Assembly (NCBI RefSeq): GCF_013140855.1
Contig: NZ_JABBPG010000007.1
Span: forward strand, 222,041 to 286,040
DNA from: Pseudoalteromonas caenipelagi
GTDB lineage: Bacteria > Pseudomonadota > Gammaproteobacteria > Enterobacterales > Alteromonadaceae
DNA length: 64,000 bases
Direction: 5' to 3'
Shown: positions 9,645 through 18,190 of the stretch, piece after piece
Layout of the letters: each line of letters opens with the position of its first letter
Numbering within the stretch: the first letter of the stretch is position 1
The notes under the pieces: generated by a model
Seen by the model: only the letters and a program-made list of their open reading frames with translations
Databases searched by the model: none
Told to the model about the DNA's origin: nothing
Position numbers and translations under genes: made by a program

Positions 9645-10925
9645 TTATAGCTTTGCAAATGCACTTTTTGCCGCGGCAATCGTGTTCTCAATATCTTGCT
9701 GTGTATGCATGGTACTCACAAAACCCGCCTCGAACGCTGATGGTGCGAGGTAAACGCCTTCTTCAAGCATCAAGTGGAAGAAACGCTTAAAGCGCTCTAA
9801 ATCACATTCAGTGGCTTGTGCAAAGCTGTTAACGCTGTTTGCGTCGGTAAAGAAAAAGCCAAACATGCCGCCAGCGTAGTTTGTTGTAAGCGCAATGCCA
9901 GCTTCATCCGCAGCTTGTTGAAAACCATCACACAGAGCTTTACTTTTAGCTTCTAGCTGCTGGTGTAATCCTTCCTCACTTAACAACTCAAGCGCTTTTA
10001 AGCCTGCCGCCATTGCGATTGGATTTCCTGATAAAGTACCTGCTTGATAAACTGGGCCTACTGGAGCGATGTAGTCCATTATCTCTTGCTTACCACCAAA
10101 AGCGCCGACTGGCATACCGCCACCAATGACTTTACCTAAGCATGTTAGATCAGGGGTGATATTGTAGTATTGTTGGGCACCACCTAATGCAACTCGAAAG
10201 CCGGTCATGACTTCATCGAAAATCAGTACGCTACCGTGGTTGTTACATACTTCACGCAAGCCTTCTAAAAAGCCAGGCACTGGAGGAATGCAGTTCATGT
10301 TGCCTGCGACTGGCTCTACGATGATACAAGCAATTTCGTCTTTGTATTGCTCAAAAATAGCCTTTACTTCATCCAAATTATTGAACGATACAGTTAACGT
10401 ATGTTTTGCAAAATCAGCCGGAATGCCTGGTGAGTTAGGCACACCCATAGTCAATGCGCCTGAACCCGCTTTTACCAGTAGAGAGTCAGCATGGCCATGG
10501 TAACAGCCTTCAAACTTAAGAATTTTGTCACGACCCGTATAACCGCGAGCGAGTCTAATGGCGCTCATTGTCGCTTCTGTGCCAGAGCTAACCATGCGTA
10601 CTTTTTCAATTGATGGTACCAGTTCTTTGACTTTTTCAGCCATGAGAATTTCGGTTTCAGTTGGCGCGCCGTAACTCAAGCCATTTTCTACGGCCTCAAG
10701 CACAGCCTGTTTAATTTGTGGGTGGTTATGACCTAAAATCATCGGTCCCCATGATCCCACGTAGTCTATATATTTGTTATTGTCAGCGTCAAAGGTATAA
10801 GGACCTTCTGCTTTGGTGATAAAAAGCGGTGTGCCACCTACGCCGTTAAATGCGCGAACAGGTGAGTTTACACCACCTGGGATAGACGTCTGGGCACGAG
10901 TAAATAAGTCTTGGCTAATTGTCAT
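9645..10925 (-). CDS. hemL: Glutamate-1-semialdehyde 2,1-aminomutase
   Basis: A 426-residue PLP enzyme of the class III aminotransferase fold that converts glutamate-1-semialdehyde to 5-aminolevulinate in the C5 haem pathway. The Schiff-base lysine is Lys265 in [14 protein letters not shown]; the PLP phosphate region [10 protein letters not shown] and the FDEVMTGFR motif are intact. The length is the family's usual one. It lies 15 bp downstream of pyrB on the same strand, so the two are probably cotranscribed, a pairing with no evident metabolic logic. Confidence 0.96.
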   Translation of the reverse strand: MTISQDLFTRAQTSIPGGVNSPVRAFNGVGGTPLFITKAEGPYTFDADNNKYIDYVGSWGPMILGHNHPQIKQAVLEAVENGLSYGAPTETEILMAEKVKELVPSIEKVRMVSSGTEATMSAIRLARGYTGRDKILKFEGCYHGHADSLLVKAGSGALTMGVPNSPGIPADFAKHTLTVSFNNLDEVKAIFEQYKDEIACIIVEPVAGNMNCIPPVPGFLEGLREVCNNHGSVLIFDEVMTGFRVALGGAQQYYNITPDLTCLGKVIGGGMPVGAFGGKQEIMDYIAPVGPVYQAGTLSGNPIAMAAGLKALELLSEEGLHQQLEAKSKALCDGFQQAADEAGIALTTNYAGGMFGFFFTDANSVNSFAQATECDLERFKRFFHLMLEEGVYLAPSAFEAGFVSTMHTQQDIENTIAAAKSAFAKL

Positions 10926-10940
10926 GATGATTCCTATCTG

Positions 10941-11975
10941 TTAACTGTTACGTTTTCGGCTAAACCAAGGCACGTCGGCTTCGTACTTTTCAACTTGGTT
11001 TTCGACCCCTAGGGTCAGAGCAAAGAGTGCCATACGGATAAGTACGCCATTTTGTACTTGGCGGAAAATAGCGAGGTTATCGTTGTTATTTAAGTCATTA
11101 TCTAGCTCATTTGCATCACTGCGGCTATCACGAGGCAGTGGGTGCATTAAGATTGAGTTTGGTTTACAGTGTGCGTTATAAATTGCTTGACTGATCCTAA
11201 AACCACCACGGTATTTGTTGGCTTCTTCTTGAGATGGAAAACGTTCTTCTTGAATACGGGTCTGGTACACGATATCGGCTGCTAAGTTGCCTTCCATTTT
11301 TGAAACAAGTTCTATTTTGTGGCCTGCGTTGCTGACATTATCAAGAATATAATCAGGCATTTGTAAACCATCAGGCGCAACCATACTAAAACGTACATTT
11401 TTGTAGTGGCAAAGCAGTTTAGACAGTGAGTGTACCGTGCGGCCGTATTTTAAATCGCCAACAAGTGCGATATGCATGCCATCGATGCTACGCCCAAAAC
11501 GACTTAATTCACGCTCAATAGTAAGTAGGTCAAGTAAAGCTTGAGTTGGGTGCTCATTAGGGCCATCCCCTCCATTGATAACAGGAACATCAGAACCGGT
11601 CGCAAATTCGCTAACCGAGCCTGCATCTGGGTGGCGCATCGCAACTGCATCTGCATAAGCTGAAATAACGCGGGCGGTATCATATAGCGATTCACCTTTA
11701 GCCAGCGCAGAGCTTTGCATACCAGTTGTTTCACGTACTAAACCGCCGAGTAGATTAAATGCGGTGCCAAAGCTAACTCGAGTACGAGTACTAGGTTCAA
11801 AAAACAGATTCGCTAAAATAGCACCTTCGAGCACGCGAGTGCGCTTGTGCTTTTTTGCATATGGCTCCATTTTTTTTGCTATAGCAAAGATATGTTCAAT
11901 CGCTTCTCTGTCTAACTGATTGACAGAAAGAATGTTTTCACCTTGGAAACTTAACATTGGGCGGTTCCTAATCAC
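10941..11975 (-). CDS. pyrB: Aspartate carbamoyltransferase, catalytic chain
   Basis: A 344-residue transcarbamylase. The carbamoyl-phosphate loop FFEPSTRTRVSF is near residue 58, and the aspartate-side motifs HPTQALLDLLTI, GDLKYGRTVHS and MHPLPR mark it as ATCase rather than ornithine carbamoyltransferase. It makes N-carbamoyl-aspartate in pyrimidine synthesis. It is longer than the roughly 310 residues of E. coli PyrB and no pyrI regulatory gene adjoins it. The extra N-terminal segment and C-terminal tail (EKYEADVPWFSRKRNS) account for the length. No UTP-attenuator type leader was recognised upstream. Confidence 0.93.
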   Translation of the reverse strand: MIRNRPMLSFQGENILSVNQLDREAIEHIFAIAKKMEPYAKKHKRTRVLEGAILANLFFEPSTRTRVSFGTAFNLLGGLVRETTGMQSSALAKGESLYDTARVISAYADAVAMRHPDAGSVSEFATGSDVPVINGGDGPNEHPTQALLDLLTIERELSRFGRSIDGMHIALVGDLKYGRTVHSLSKLLCHYKNVRFSMVAPDGLQMPDYILDNVSNAGHKIELVSKMEGNLAADIVYQTRIQEERFPSQEEANKYRGGFRISQAIYNAHCKPNSILMHPLPRDSRSDANELDNDLNNNDNLAIFRQVQNGVLIRMALFALTLGVENQVEKYEADVPWFSRKRNS

Positions 11976-12066
11976 AACTTAACAACGGGTCACAAACAGC
12001 TAGGCAACCCAACCGTGATAACGCGCACATAACATCGCGGTTATTTGGCGCGCTATCATAGCATAG

Positions 12067-12501
12067 TTATAGATTAGGTTTGAGTATTGCGAGCAGTACA
12101 ATGACTAATAAAAGTATCACTGGAAACTCATTAAACACTCGATAAAAGCGATGGCTCTTTTTATTGCGGTCGTGTTTAAAATCATTGAGTAGTTTGAAGC
12201 AGTAAACATGGTAGCCATATAGGATGATTACGAGCACCAATTTGTAGTGCAACCACATGCTATGACGAAACCATTCTCTGCCATACTCATAAATAGTGAG
12301 CAGACCAAATAGCAGCGTAAACAATGCAAATGGAGTGACGAAGTAAAGTAAGCGTCTTTCCATAATCTTTAGCATTGCACTACAAGATTTTTCTTCAGTC
12401 ATGGCGTGATAAACAAACAGGCGTGGAAGGTAAAAAATACCGGCAAACCAAGCTATCATAAAAAATATATGTAGGGCTTTGTATATCAAAAGTGCGCTCA
12501 T
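12067..12501 (-). CDS. hemJ: HemJ-type protoporphyrinogen IX oxidase (UPF0093/CopD-like membrane protein)
   Basis: A 144-residue protein with four hydrophobic helices. The first helix carries the conserved pattern ALHIFFMIAWFAGIFYLPR with the family's essential His, followed by FVYHA. HemJ proteins oxidise protoporphyrinogen IX to protoporphyrin IX in many proteobacteria that lack HemG and HemY. It is 10 bp downstream of the ClC gene and probably cotranscribed with it; hemL, another haem gene, lies two genes further down on the same strand. Confidence 0.85.
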   Translation of the reverse strand: MSALLIYKALHIFFMIAWFAGIFYLPRLFVYHAMTEEKSCSAMLKIMERRLLYFVTPFALFTLLFGLLTIYEYGREWFRHSMWLHYKLVLVIILYGYHVYCFKLLNDFKHDRNKKSHRFYRVFNEFPVILLLVIVLLAILKPNL

Positions 12502-12511
12502 TACATCTCCA

Positions 12512-14212
12512 TTAAAGTAAGCTATTGCGGATCGTTAAAATATGGCGAATTTGGTCCCACCGTAATAGACCCATAATTTGTTTATCATCTTTTTGACTAT
12601 AAACATATACCGCACCACTGCGCTTGTCTTTTAATATGTCAAATGCATCAGACAAGGTTGCTTGACTGCTTAGCCCTTGAAGTGGGATATAAGAAATTCC
12701 CACATTTTGGTCGCTCATTAAACTTAAATCATATTCAGCAAGTCGATAACCGTTTTCTTCATCATATACGATCAAAGGCGTTTGACTGTTCACCGCAGCG
12801 AGGGTTTCTTTTATTTGTTCTTTATCGTCAGAGTAGAGCAGCTTAAAGTTTTCATCCATTTCCTCCATAATGCCGACTTTTTGCAATGCTTCACTCGCTG
12901 GAGAAACTTGATAGGGGAGGCCTTGAAAGTCAAGTTGTTGCAAGAAGATCGAGCGATTGCCAAAAACCTGTAAGGCAGTGACATAGGCGGTTGATATAAC
13001 AAGCATAGCTGGCACGATGATCTGCGGATTAGAGGTAAGCTCCATCACCGCGGTGAGTGCGGCTAGTGGCGCATGTAAAGTGGCAGCCAACAACCCTGCC
13101 ATACCGAGAACACCGTAGGTGCCGCTGACATCCAGGCCTGGGGTGATAAATTGAGCGAAGAACGACATCAAGGTGCCCATGATAACGCCCAACCCAATCA
13201 CTGGTCCGATTAACCCCCCTGGAATACCTAAACCAATAGCAAATAGGGTTGCGAGTAATTTAGCGATTAACACAGTTGTGAGTAATTGCATATTATCGGG
13301 AGAGTCAACGGCTAAACTTATGGCACTCATACCAGAGCCCATCGCTTCAGGGACCATATAACCAATGAACCCTGCAATAAGGCCTGCCAGCAACAAACGA
13401 GGGAACATGTTTACCGATTTAAAGGTTTTAATAATAAGCATGAGGTTTTGGTTAAAGCTAAAGGCAATGGCACCTAAAATCACGCCGCATAGGATCAAAT
13501 ATGGATAATGCCAAAAGTTTAAAGGTGTGATGCTAAACAGTGCTAACTCACTATCATTGCCGAATACAAATTGTGTTGCTAATGCACCAGTCACCGCGGC
13601 CAGCATAATGGGCACAAAAATATGTATTTTGTATTCCCTAAGCACTACTTCCATTACAAATATGACCGCTGCAAGCGGTGTATTAAATGATGCTGCAATA
13701 CCCGCTGCGACTCCGCACCCAGCTAAAGTTCTAGCAGAGTTTAGGGGTAAGTGAAGACGCTCTGCCAAAATACTTGCCCCAGTTGCCCCCATATGTACAG
13801 AAGGGCCTTCTCGACCAACCGAAAAGCCACAGATCAGTGCCATTGCACCGCCAAAAAACTGGTTAGCACTGTTCCATATTGGCATTTTTCCGTAATGGTG
13901 CTTGATGCGATGAATTACAAAGGGGATGCCTAAACGGTAGTGCTTAAAACCTGTTAGGTCAGCAAAAACTGCAATTAGCAAGGCGCCGAGAACGGGTAAA
14001 ACCACCCGCTGATACTCAGCAAGTGTTGAAAAATCATCCTGGGTTTGCAAAAACAGTGCTTGCACCTGCGTGATGGTCAGTCGGAAAAGGATAATCAAAA
14101 CAGCGGCCAATAGCCCTGCAATTACGCCAAGCAAGCATAATTGAACAGAAGTTTTGGGCTTGGCTAGGCGACGCCTTAGAGTATCCAGCGACATGTTTGA
14201 ATTCCGAGTCAT
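12512..14212 (-). CDS. ClC-family chloride channel/antiporter with C-terminal CBS region
   Basis: A 566-residue ClC protein with about ten or more membrane segments up to residue 420. The selectivity-filter motifs are GREGPSVHMG (its Glu is the external gate of ClC antiporters) and GIPGGLIGPVIGLG. The last 140 residues form a soluble part with CBS-domain character (near the C-terminus, GAVYVYSQKDDKQIMGLLRW), which usually binds adenosine nucleotides. Antiport (Cl-/H+) rather than channel activity is likely from the gating Glu, but the second proton Glu was not assigned. The start could also be the Met at residue 7. Confidence 0.9.
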   Translation of the reverse strand: MTRNSNMSLDTLRRRLAKPKTSVQLCLLGVIAGLLAAVLIILFRLTITQVQALFLQTQDDFSTLAEYQRVVLPVLGALLIAVFADLTGFKHYRLGIPFVIHRIKHHYGKMPIWNSANQFFGGAMALICGFSVGREGPSVHMGATGASILAERLHLPLNSARTLAGCGVAAGIAASFNTPLAAVIFVMEVVLREYKIHIFVPIMLAAVTGALATQFVFGNDSELALFSITPLNFWHYPYLILCGVILGAIAFSFNQNLMLIIKTFKSVNMFPRLLLAGLIAGFIGYMVPEAMGSGMSAISLAVDSPDNMQLLTTVLIAKLLATLFAIGLGIPGGLIGPVIGLGVIMGTLMSFFAQFITPGLDVSGTYGVLGMAGLLAATLHAPLAALTAVMELTSNPQIIVPAMLVISTAYVTALQVFGNRSIFLQQLDFQGLPYQVSPASEALQKVGIMEEMDENFKLLYSDDKEQIKETLAAVNSQTPLIVYDEENGYRLAEYDLSLMSDQNVGISYIPLQGLSSQATLSDAFDILKDKRSGAVYVYSQKDDKQIMGLLRWDQIRHILTIRNSLL

Positions 14213-14382
14213 AATAAGGACTTAAGTTTATCAAAAAAATGTCATAGCGTCCTTGATAAGTGAATATTTAATTCGCTATTTTTGTGCGAAGTAACCTTTT
14301 GAGGAGTCTAATAACTATACTTGATTAAAACACTCGGGTATTAGATAATTGCCACATAAAATGTACAAGGGTTGAAGTGAAA

Positions 14383-14721
14383 ATGTCTGAACAGTTACCT
14401 ATCCAATTTAGCGATGCAGCTGCAAATCGAGTTAAAGAGCTTATCGAAGAGGAAGAAAATCCGAATCTTAAGTTGCGTGTTTATGTAACTGGGGGGGGCT
14501 GCTCGGGTTTCCAGTATGGTTTCACATTTGATGAAAAGGCCAACCCGGGAGACCTAGAGATTGAAAAAAATGGTGTAATCATGGTTGTTGACCCGATGAG
14601 TATTCAGTATCTCATTGATGGTACGGTTGATTACACAGAAGGCTTGGAAGGGGCACGATTCTTTGTCGATAACCCTAATGCAACAACAACATGTGGTTGC
14701 GGTGCCAGCTTCAGTGTATAG
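14383..14721 (+). CDS. erpA: Iron-sulfur cluster insertion protein ErpA (A-type carrier)
   Basis: A 112-residue HesB/IscA-family carrier that passes Fe-S clusters to apoproteins. The three cluster-ligating cysteines are in [10 protein letters not shown] and at the C-terminus TTCGCGASF. The N-terminus [19 protein letters not shown] is typical of ErpA rather than IscA. I prefer the ATG at 14383, 11 bases after AAGGG, over the GTG two codons earlier. A strong hairpin with a T tract follows the stop. Confidence 0.93.
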   Translation: MSEQLPIQFSDAAANRVKELIEEEENPNLKLRVYVTGGGCSGFQYGFTFDEKANPGDLEIEKNGVIMVVDPMSIQYLIDGTVDYTEGLEGARFFVDNPNATTTCGCGASFSV

Positions 14722-14732
14722 CTCTTTTTAGA

Positions 14733-14764
14733 GAAAAAGCCGCTTGTTTATAGTGGCTTTTTTT
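14733..14764 (+). terminator. Bidirectional terminator between erpA and a small convergent gene
   Basis: AAAAAGCCGCT pairs with AGTGGCTTTTT (one G.U pair) around a short loop and is followed by a T run. The A run on the left makes it usable by the small minus-strand gene that ends here. Confidence 0.8.
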
Positions 14765-14939
14765 ATGTCTGATGTGTAACTTGGATCATTAGTACAAAGA
14801 AGCCTAGTACAAAGGTACTAAATGCTAAAATATATAAAAATCCTTTCTTTCCCTTCTTTATTGGCACACCATTAGTGCGTAAAAAGCAATACCATGCAAA
14901 ACACAGCAAAATTGGTAATAAAAACAGCAATCGGATCAT
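14763..14939 (-). CDS. Small membrane protein, 58 residues, unrecognised
   Basis: A short frame read from the minus strand, ATG to TAA. It has two strongly hydrophobic stretches (residues 3-19, LLFLLPILLCFAWYCFL, and about 34-52, FLYILAFSTFVLGFFVLM) separated by a basic loop (PIKKGKKG). This is the pattern of a two-helix inner membrane protein with a positive cytoplasmic loop. Coding support is moderate: the frame ends exactly at the shared terminator and its composition is protein-like. No function is proposed. Two-TM proteins of this size are common next to unrelated genes in Alteromonadales. Confidence 0.5.
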   Translation of the reverse strand: MIRLLFLLPILLCFAWYCFLRTNGVPIKKGKKGFLYILAFSTFVLGFFVLMIQVTHQT

Positions 14940-15143
14940 ATATATTCAGCCTACATTTTGGTTAATTTGTTAATATTAGGTCTAAGTTTATATTTTTTAA
15001 AGAAAAATATTTTATTATTAAAAGTGGTACATTTTATAAAATTTTTGTTAAAGTTAAGGGGCTTTACTACTTCGGTAGAAAGTTAAAATAGTTTAAGTTT
15101 TAATTAGGTGTTAAAAGAATTATAGTCTATACCTAATTTGGTA

Positions 15144-15234
15144 CATAGGGACAAACTAGGCTGTTCGCCGATGTTCCTATGGTATACATTACAGTAGTTC
15201 AAATGAGACGGGCATATTTCATTTGAATTTTTTT
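15144..15234 (+). ncRNA. Structured RNA candidate: stem-loop followed by an intrinsic terminator upstream of the HTH gene
   Basis: Two stems lie in the 316-bp gap before the HTH gene. The first pairs CATAGGGACA (15144-15153) with TGTTCCTATG (15172-15181), ten pairs with one G.U. The second pairs TTCAAATGA (15198-15206) with TCATTTGAA (15219-15227) and is followed by a run of seven T, an intrinsic terminator shape. As the terminator sits just before the HTH start it could end a small RNA of about 100 nt, or act as an attenuator in the 5' UTR. A TATAGT near 15119 could be a -10 box. No known family was recognised. The rest of the gap (14940-15110) is AT-rich with no gene. Confidence 0.45.
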
Positions 15235-15264
15235 ATGAATATCATCTAGTAGGAGATGTTTAAT

Positions 15265-15507
15265 ATGATGGGAAAAACGGTTTCTTCTGAAGAAAACGGC
15301 AAGCTAACTAAGTGGCTAAAATCTAAGCGTCATGAGAAAGGCCATACAATGCGTAGTCTCGCACAGGTCTTGGGTACTCCGCATTCTTTCATCGGAAAAA
15401 TTGAGAACCAAGAGCGTCGTTTAGACGTGATAGAGTTTTTACGCTATTGTGAAGCACTTGAAGTTGACCCATATGAGGGGCTTCACCTGCTAAAAGACGA
15501 GCAGTAA
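15265..15507 (+). CDS. Small XRE-type helix-turn-helix regulator
   Basis: An 80-residue protein that is little more than a Cro/C1 HTH domain: KLTKWLKSKRHEKGHTMRSL then the recognition helix region TPHSFIGKIENQERR. No effector domain is present. I start at the ATG at 15265 because AGGAG (15251-15255) is directly adjacent to the upstream ATG at 15256, too close to serve it, but nine bases from this one. Small solitary XRE proteins of this kind occur as chromosomal regulators and in toxin-antitoxin or phage contexts; neither a toxin nor phage genes adjoin it. Targets are unknown. Confidence 0.85.
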   Translation: MMGKTVSSEENGKLTKWLKSKRHEKGHTMRSLAQVLGTPHSFIGKIENQERRLDVIEFLRYCEALEVDPYEGLHLLKDEQ

Positions 15508-15605
15508 GTATTGCTTGAGTAATAAGGTGCAAGGATTTGCACCTCGATCCTTCCTCCATTTCAGAACTCTTTTTGCAAAGCTAATATTACTGTAAATCGC
15601 CTGAC

Positions 15606-16997
15606 TTATTTTGTTGTTGCTTCTCTACCATGGTATGCGTTTTCGATTGCGTACAGCTTATGCCTAATTAAATATAGGAAAGCTAAAGACGGGGTAACCA
15701 TGACGGCTGTTAAGGCAAAAAATAGCGCCCAGTTTCCAGCAAACCAATCATCTATTACAACACCGCTATAGCTAGAGAGTACAGTACGTCCTAAGCTGCT
15801 TAAAGACGCCAATAAGGCATAGTGTGTGGCACTAAATGCTCTATCACATAACATGGAAATAAACGCGACCATAGCGACTAACGACCAAGCTTGTGTAAAG
15901 CCATCAACAACAATTGCCAATGCATATAAATGCTCTTTGGGCCCAGCAATGGCTATCCACGAGAACATTAAGTTCGACGCTGCCATCGCAATACCGCTAA
16001 TGAATAGCCCTTTAACGATACCGTATCGATGGTTGAATATACTGCCTAAAAAGGCAAATATAATCGTAATAACGCCGGTGCCTAATTTTGAGTACTGTGC
16101 GATTTGACTGTTGCTAAAGCCAACTTCTTTGTAAAACACAATCGACATTCTTGCCAAGAATGACTCACCAATTTTGAATAAAAATACAAAGGCCAATAGT
16201 GCTAACGCTGTTTTAACGCCATTTTTTCTAAAAAAGCTTCTAAACGGCTCGACTAAAGTAACAGCGAGCCAAGCGCTTAAGCGGCTAATGGTGCCAGGAG
16301 CCAATTTGGCGAGCTTGTTTTGATAATCTTGTTCAAGTTGTGCTTGTACGACTTCGCGAATTGACTCCGGTTCTTTTGCAAACAAAGTCACTAACAGCAG
16401 CATCAGCATGATACCAGCGAGAATGATGTAGATATAAGGCCAATCGAAGTTTGGTAAGTCAGCTAAAAAAAATGGCATAGCGCCTAGTAGGGCATAGCCT
16501 GTCCACCAACCTGAAGTTGCCATGGCTGCGGCTGCGGTTGCTTTTTCACTTTCGTCTTCTGGCAGTGAATCAATTCGAAATGCATCAATAGCAATGTCAT
16601 GTGTCGCAGATGCAAGCGCGATAACAAAGCATAGGAGGGCGGCTAAAAACAGCTGTTCTTTGAGCACGATGGTTGACATCGCAAGCGCGGCACCTGCGGT
16701 GATCACTTGACACAATGCTATCCAACTACGCCTTTGACCAAGGAGTTTGCCTAAGACAGGTAGCTTAATGCGATCTAGTAATGGCGACCATAAAAAATTC
16801 ACCGTATAGGCCGCAAAGACAATACCAAATAGGCCTATCATACTGCGACTAAGCCCCTCGTCTTTTAGCCAAGCAGACATGACAGAGCCAATCAGTACCC
16901 ATGGGAAGCCACTGCTGATCCCCAACATAAAAATAGTCACTAGACGTTTGTCGGTATAGTAACTCAAATATTCACGCAAACTTGCTTTGAGGATCAT
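15606..16997 (-). CDS. ampG: AmpG-family muropeptide permease (MFS)
   Basis: A 463-residue major facilitator with about twelve to fourteen hydrophobic segments. The N-terminal pattern (MLGISSGFPWVLIGSVMSAW) and SATHDIAIDAFRID are typical of AmpG, which imports anhydromuropeptides from the periplasm for cell-wall recycling and so influences beta-lactamase induction in many gammaproteobacteria. It is the last gene of the run rlmG-yajG-cyclophilin-ampG. The pairing of a YajG-type lipoprotein with ampG is also found in E. coli. Confidence 0.9.
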   Translation of the reverse strand: MILKASLREYLSYYTDKRLVTIFMLGISSGFPWVLIGSVMSAWLKDEGLSRSMIGLFGIVFAAYTVNFLWSPLLDRIKLPVLGKLLGQRRSWIALCQVITAGAALAMSTIVLKEQLFLAALLCFVIALASATHDIAIDAFRIDSLPEDESEKATAAAAMATSGWWTGYALLGAMPFFLADLPNFDWPYIYIILAGIMLMLLLVTLFAKEPESIREVVQAQLEQDYQNKLAKLAPGTISRLSAWLAVTLVEPFRSFFRKNGVKTALALLAFVFLFKIGESFLARMSIVFYKEVGFSNSQIAQYSKLGTGVITIIFAFLGSIFNHRYGIVKGLFISGIAMAASNLMFSWIAIAGPKEHLYALAIVVDGFTQAWSLVAMVAFISMLCDRAFSATHYALLASLSSLGRTVLSSYSGVVIDDWFAGNWALFFALTAVMVTPSLAFLYLIRHKLYAIENAYHGREATTK

Positions 16998-17012
16998 GTG
17001 TTTCCTTGTTGA

Positions 17013-17636
17013 CTAGAGAGGCTGTGCGTCGAGTACGCTTACATCAAAAATAACAACAGGTGTCTTAGGTATAAATGTATAGCCAAGCTTACTGTTGTAA
17101 CCTGTTTCAACCTGCATGATTTTATCTAAAGTTTCATACCCCTCGACAACATTGCCAAAAACGGCAAAGCCCCAATCTCGACCTGGATTTAAATGGTCGT
17201 TGTCGTTCATATTAAAGAAGAATTGACGGGTACCTGAATGCGGTTTGTTGTCTTGATAAGCCATCGCGACTGAATACATATCATTTTTTAGGCCATTACC
17301 ACTTTCATTAAAAATGGGCGCGCGTTCAAACATCCCATCGTATTCTTTATCATAGCCACCTCCTTGAATAACAAAGTCAGTTTCGTTGGCTTCATCGCGC
17401 TCCACTCTATGAAATACGGAACCTTTGTAATCGCCATTGATAACGTAAGTCAAAAAGTTATTCACGGTAATTGGCGCACGAGACCTGTCTAGTTCAATGA
17501 TGATATCGCCTAGACTCGTAACCATCTTTACTCGTGGAAAGAGGTTATCTTTTTGGACAAACCGTCCTTCTTTATTAGCTGCGAAACTAGAAATAGAAAA
17601 CAATAAACATGATAAAAAAATGATGATATTTTTCAT
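17013..17636 (-). CDS. Periplasmic cyclophilin-type peptidyl-prolyl cis-trans isomerase
   Basis: A 207-residue cyclophilin with a Sec signal peptide (cleavage near SSFAA). The core is seen in APITVNNFLTYV, FHRVERDE, VIQGGGY, GTRQFFFNMNDNDHLNPG and FAVFGNVVEGYETLDKI. The active-site arginine after FH and the QGGG motif are present. The enzyme should speed proline isomerisation of exported proteins. Its ATG overlaps the last base of the upstream yajG stop codon, so the two are translationally coupled. Confidence 0.93.
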   Translation of the reverse strand: MKNIIIFLSCLLFSISSFAANKEGRFVQKDNLFPRVKMVTSLGDIIIELDRSRAPITVNNFLTYVINGDYKGSVFHRVERDEANETDFVIQGGGYDKEYDGMFERAPIFNESGNGLKNDMYSVAMAYQDNKPHSGTRQFFFNMNDNDHLNPGRDWGFAVFGNVVEGYETLDKIMQVETGYNSKLGYTFIPKTPVVIFDVSVLDAQPL

Positions 17637-18187
17637 TATGATCCCTGTAAAAATTGAATGAGTTCTTTATCAGACACAATGCGAGTGATGAGCAGTTCAG
17701 TCAAGTTATTGAGTTGGCCCTCGACTTTAGCTTGATCATGTTGCAGTGGACCACTAAGCTGCGCTTTGGCATGATAACTTTTTTCAAAGCGTTTTGAGCC
17801 TTTTGCCACTTCGATACTGAATTTGGCTTGTGCATGGCTTTGGTGTTCAGTCAATGACTCTGTGATTTTGGCAGCAAACTCATTGATGTGCAGAATAAAT
17901 TGATTACTTGTTATTGCAGTAAGTTGAACACCGTTGGTTTGCAAAGCTTGGCGAAGCGTATCGCCAACAATATTAGGTAACGAGGCATCAGGCAAATACA
18001 GTGCAGGCTCTTGCTTTAACACGCGAATGGTAAAGTTACTTGTACGGTTATCTTCTACCGAAACGTGTAGTGGTATGTTAAGACGCGTTATTTGACCTGC
18101 AGAGTAGTTTGGGCTGAGGATCACAGATTTAGGTGCACTGGCGCAGCCTGTTAAAAAAACAGCGAAAACAGCAGTGAGTAATTTCAT
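17636..18187 (-). CDS. yajG: YajG-family lipoprotein
   Basis: A 183-residue protein starting with a lipoprotein signal peptide and lipobox (VFLTGC), so lipid-anchored; Ala at +2 after Cys suggests the outer membrane by the E. coli rule. The rest, with NYSAGQITRLNIPLHVSVEDNR, matches the YajG family of putative lipoproteins, whose function is not established. It lies 3 bp after rlmG and is coupled to the cyclophilin gene. Confidence 0.8.
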   Translation of the reverse strand: MKLLTAVFAVFLTGCASAPKSVILSPNYSAGQITRLNIPLHVSVEDNRTSNFTIRVLKQEPALYLPDASLPNIVGDTLRQALQTNGVQLTAITSNQFILHINEFAAKITESLTEHQSHAQAKFSIEVAKGSKRFEKSYHAKAQLSGPLQHDQAKVEGQLNNLTELLITRIVSDKELIQFLQGS

Positions 18188-18190
18188 TGT

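Noticed and set aside
15265..15507. Antitoxin of a toxin-antitoxin pair
   Set aside because: No toxin-sized gene adjoins the HTH gene on either side in the same orientation.
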